Shown: positions 6,348-8,565 of the stretch, in pieces
Layout of the letters: each line of letters opens with the position of its first letter
Position numbering within the stretch: the stretch's first letter is position 1
DNA from: an uncultured archaeon
GTDB lineage: Archaea > Thermoproteota > CALKCG01 > B24
Length of the DNA: 8,565 nucleotides
Direction of reading: 5' to 3'
Assembly (NCBI GenBank): GCA_938082915.1
Contig: CALKCG010000134.1
Location: 1 to 8,565 of the forward strand
Translations under genes and position numbers: made by a program
The notes under the pieces: model-generated
Told to the model about the DNA's origin: nothing
The model's input: the letters and a program-made list of their open reading frames with translations, nothing else
Databases searched by the model: none

Positions 6348-7220
6348 ATGTCTATAACCCTTCCTTTAAAGAGAAGGTTTAAACTCTCCATAGCTCTACC
6401 AGCGTCAATACTCAGTGAAGCTGGAAATCTAAGGGATAAGACTATTAAAGCCGGGTTTATAGGTAGAGCCCTGGCGGTATTCAGAGTTGAAGAAGTCATA
6501 ATTTACAGAGATCTCTACGGTTTAAAAGACCAAGAGAGGAATGCATCTCTCATATCGTCCTTACTATCATATATGGAGACCCCTCAGTATTTACGCGTCA
6601 AAATCTTCCCTATGGAGAGGAATCTACTATATGCTGGACTACTTCCACCTTTAAGAACACCACACCACCCCATCATTGCCAAGGCGGAAGAAGTTGCAGA
6701 CGGTGAATTTAGAGAAGGCTTAGTAGTATCCTGCGATGGTAATTTAAGCTTCGTAGACGTGGGACTGGATAAACTGGTTAAAATCCCTAGTAGACTTAAA
6801 CCTGGTTTAAGAGTTACTGTTAAAGTCTTCAAAAGAGCTGATGAACTGACTGGCGAATTAGTCTCTAAAAAAGACGTCCCAGTCTACTGGGGATACAGAG
6901 TTTTAAATATCAATCGTTCCCTCGGAGGTGTTCTCAACATGTATAAAAGTGCTTTTAGAATCGCCACTTCAAAATATGGACTACCCATAACAGAAGTCTA
7001 TAGGGACTTGACTATACGTCTCGCAAACAGTACACACACCTTAGTCTTATTCGGTTCTCCTAGGGAGGGACTGGCGGAAATACTGCTTAGAGAAGGATTA
7101 AACCTTCAAGAGCATGTAGATTTAACCGTAAACTTCATCCCCCATCAAGGTTCTGTAACCGTTAGAACTGAAGAAGCCCTCTACGCAGTATTGGCGATAT
7201 TGAATTTCCTAGCACCCTAA
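6348..7220 (+). CDS. SPOUT-class RNA methyltransferase (C9orf114/SPOUT1-like, former DUF171)
   Basis: A 290-residue protein of the archaeal/eukaryotic SPOUT family usually annotated as putative RNA uridine-N3 methyltransferase. The N-terminus FKLSIALPASIL (11-22) and LRDKTIKAGFIGRALAVFRVEEV (begins at 28) is the first half of the methyltransferase fold. Residues about 105-175 form the inserted OB-like RNA-binding region, including PHHPIIAKAEEV and GLRVTVKVFK. The C-terminal trefoil knot follows: VLFGSPREGL (233-242) and NFIPHQGSVTVRTEEAL (262-278), the S-adenosylmethionine-binding loops. Length and block order are normal and the start gives the standard N-terminus. The likely substrate is ribosomal RNA, by analogy with relatives. 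In many archaea this family sits beside ribosomal protein L3; here it follows DUF429 and is convergent with an aminotransferase. Its stop overlaps that gene's stop. Confidence 0.85.
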   Translation: MSITLPLKRRFKLSIALPASILSEAGNLRDKTIKAGFIGRALAVFRVEEVIIYRDLYGLKDQERNASLISSLLSYMETPQYLRVKIFPMERNLLYAGLLPPLRTPHHPIIAKAEEVADGEFREGLVVSCDGNLSFVDVGLDKLVKIPSRLKPGLRVTVKVFKRADELTGELVSKKDVPVYWGYRVLNINRSLGGVLNMYKSAFRIATSKYGLPITEVYRDLTIRLANSTHTLVLFGSPREGLAEILLREGLNLQEHVDLTVNFIPHQGSVTVRTEEALYAVLAILNFLAP

Positions 7221-8449
7221 AAATGTTTCAATTCATCGATGTTTTCTCTTACTTTTTCAAAGGCCGCTATTATATCATCCATGTCTTCCCTCGAGCCCAA
7301 TAAGACGTATTGGGGAAGCCATACACCTTCAACGTAGCAGGCTTTTTCAGCTTTGGGCAAATGAACCTTCGAATAATCGATGTTTTTCCCATAGAATGGA
7401 CATGAGAGAGGACATTTAACGTAGTAGTTTATGTAAGGTTCTTTGTATAAAGGCCTACTGTAGCCTGGACTCAAGGGTATGCCTTCAGCCCTCAAAACCT
7501 CAGCGAACCTCGTCTTAGGTAAACCGTTGAAGGCTTCGGGGTCGTATCTCAAAATATATAGGTGGTATGCATTCCTAGTAACTCTCTCATCTCTCCTCAT
7601 GGTTTTTAAACCATCGATTTTTGAAAACTTACTATCTAAGTATGAGGCATTCTCCATCCTAAGCTTAATGTGCTCATCATACCTGGAAAGTTGTACAAGC
7701 AGTATGGCTGCTTGAAACTCCGTCATCCTGTAGTTCCCACCAGGTAGATGATGTTCATACCATTCTCCACCGGGCAATCTACCGCAGTTGTGAAGACTCC
7801 AAGCTTTGACGTACAGGTCTCTATCATTTGTAACAATCATACCTCCTTCACCGCTAGTTATATTCTTACTAGATTGGAAGCTGAATGCTCCTAAATCCCC
7901 TATAGAGCCGACCCTTCTATTACGCCATTCAGATCCCCATGCTTGACAAGCATCTTCAATAATCCTAAGGTCGTATTTTCTAGCTATACGGGACAAATCA
8001 TCCATATTAGCCGGCCTCCCACCGATGTGTACTGGTATTATGGCTTTAGTTCGCTCAGAAATATGCGCTTCAACGTCATTCGGGTCTAATGTGTAAGTAT
8101 CGGGCTCAATATCGGCGAAGACAGGTATCGCATTAACGTCTAAAACGGCTGTAATAGTTGCCATGAAAGTGTAAGGTGGCACTATAACTTCATCTCCGCA
8201 TCCAATCCCACATGCTTTAAGGGAAATTATTAGTGCAGCTGTACCGTTTGTAACGGCTATACCATACTTAGCATGCTGATACTCCGCAAAAGCCTTTTCA
8301 AACTTAAGTTTCTTCAATCCTCCTATACCCCAAACTCCACTTTCGAGAACCTCTTTCAAAGCTTCATATTCTCTTTCATCGAACACGGGCCACCTTGGAA
8401 ATTGTTTCTTCCTAACCGGTTCTCCACCGTTAATGGCGAGTTTACCCAT
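7217..8449 (-). CDS. DegT/DnrJ/EryC1/StrS family PLP aminotransferase
   Basis: A 410-residue fold-type I PLP enzyme of the sugar aminotransferase family. Motifs: AVTNGTAAL (65-73) for the cofactor phosphate, VIVPPYTF (88-95), IIEDACQAWG (163-172) with D166 for the pyridine nitrogen, FSFQSSKNITSGEGGM (189-204) with K195 as the PLP-binding lysine, and GGNYRMTEFQAAI (237-249). The N-terminal LAINGGEPVR and the HIGGRPANM segment (141-149), together with length, resemble the branch containing scyllo-inosose and related cyclitol/ketosugar aminotransferases more than the shorter nucleotide-sugar (4-keto hexose) members; this subfamily call is an impression, not an alignment. These enzymes transfer an amino group, usually from Glu or Gln, to a keto sugar or cyclitol. 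They often work after a Gfo/Idh/MocA dehydrogenase, and one lies about 4.4 kb away. The gene overlaps the convergent SPOUT gene by 4 bp. Confidence 0.9.
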   Translation of the reverse strand: MGKLAINGGEPVRKKQFPRWPVFDEREYEALKEVLESGVWGIGGLKKLKFEKAFAEYQHAKYGIAVTNGTAALIISLKACGIGCGDEVIVPPYTFMATITAVLDVNAIPVFADIEPDTYTLDPNDVEAHISERTKAIIPVHIGGRPANMDDLSRIARKYDLRIIEDACQAWGSEWRNRRVGSIGDLGAFSFQSSKNITSGEGGMIVTNDRDLYVKAWSLHNCGRLPGGEWYEHHLPGGNYRMTEFQAAILLVQLSRYDEHIKLRMENASYLDSKFSKIDGLKTMRRDERVTRNAYHLYILRYDPEAFNGLPKTRFAEVLRAEGIPLSPGYSRPLYKEPYINYYVKCPLSCPFYGKNIDYSKVHLPKAEKACYVEGVWLPQYVLLGSREDMDDIIAAFEKVRENIDELKHF

Positions 8450-8470
8450 ACATGACTTAAGACACGTTTC

Positions 8471-8480
8471 CTTATAAATA
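8471..8480 (-). promoter_or_regulatory. TATA box for the aminotransferase gene, within a small inverted repeat
   Basis: On the minus strand TATTTATAAG is centred about 26 bases before the ATG at 8449, so transcription should begin at or next to the start codon (leaderless). The box lies inside CTTAT-AA-ATAAG (8471-8482), an inverted repeat with 5-bp arms that could be a regulator site, though A/T richness makes this weak. Confidence 0.55.
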
Positions 8481-8519
8481 AGTATTTAACCGTCTACTCT
8501 GATATTGAAGACAGTAAGG

Positions 8520-8527
8520 TTAAAATA
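8520..8527 (+). promoter_or_regulatory. Weak TATA candidate for a gene starting at the right edge
   Basis: TTAAAATA is centred 26 bases before a TTG at 8550 (followed by 13 open bases) and 33 before an ATG at 8557. This would suit a rightward gene divergent from the aminotransferase, but only a few codons fit before the window ends, so no gene can be confirmed. The rest of 8481-8565 shows nothing else. Confidence 0.2.
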
Positions 8528-8565
8528 CGTTAAGTAGTCTTCGGTAGATTTGAAAGATGATCTTA

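Noticed and set aside
8450..8565. Possible small RNA (C/D-box or tRNA) in the right-hand intergenic end
   Set aside because: No C/D box pair or cloverleaf could be found; only promoter-like A/T stretches are visible.
1..8565. CRISPR array, insertion sequence, phage or toxin-antitoxin elements
   Set aside because: No regularly spaced repeats, terminal inverted repeats, transposase, integrase or toxin motifs were found; the window is densely packed with metabolic and housekeeping genes.

Overview
The window reads as archaeal, most likely from the TACK/Thermoproteota side. The main evidence is a proteasome beta-type subunit of the crenarchaeal non-catalytic kind, a fused Fae-Hps protein (a characteristically archaeal fusion), an archaeal/eukaryotic-type SPOUT RNA methyltransferase, and start codons that sit about 26-40 bases downstream of TATA-like boxes with little or no leader and few Shine-Dalgarno sites. 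I cannot name a genus. Coding density is very high: eight protein genes cover nearly everything, and no tRNA, rRNA, CRISPR array or insertion sequence is visible.

Left part (1-3650), carbohydrate genes. A long leftward gene (1-1735, running off the left edge) encodes an unusually large transaldolase-fold protein. It is divergent, across 91 bases, from a rightward pair: a Gfo/Idh/MocA NAD(P)-dependent sugar oxidoreductase (1827-2831) and a xylose-isomerase-like TIM-barrel isomerase/epimerase (2844-3650), 12 bases apart and probably one operon. The intergenic gap holds back-to-back promoter elements and a perfect 10-bp palindrome just before the oxidoreductase start.

Middle (3655-4881). A leftward bifunctional Fae-Hps gene (formaldehyde-activating enzyme plus hexulose-6-phosphate synthase) converges on the isomerase with only 4 bases between stops. 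In archaea this protein usually serves pentose-phosphate synthesis through the reversed ribulose monophosphate route, with formaldehyde captured on tetrahydromethanopterin or a related pterin. Its usual partner, 6-phospho-3-hexuloisomerase, is not in the window.

Right-middle (5049-7220), rightward housekeeping genes: a proteasome beta-type subunit whose catalytic threonine position is alanine, a DUF429 protein with an RNase H-like set of acidic residues, and a SPOUT methyltransferase with an internal OB-like insertion. They are spaced 31 and 44 bases apart and may be partly co-transcribed.

Right end (7217-8449). A leftward DegT/DnrJ/EryC1/StrS PLP aminotransferase overlaps the SPOUT gene tail-to-tail by 4 bp. 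Beyond its leaderless-type promoter, the last ~110 bases hold no complete gene but a weak rightward promoter candidate at the edge.

How they might fit together: transaldolase-like protein, sugar oxidoreductase, TIM-barrel isomerase, Hps and a sugar/cyclitol-type aminotransferase could form a scattered sugar (phosphate) module tied to ribulose monophosphate chemistry. This is inference from proximity and family. The most promising items are the giant transaldolase-like protein with a substituted active-site acid, and its divergent oxidoreductase/isomerase partner operon.
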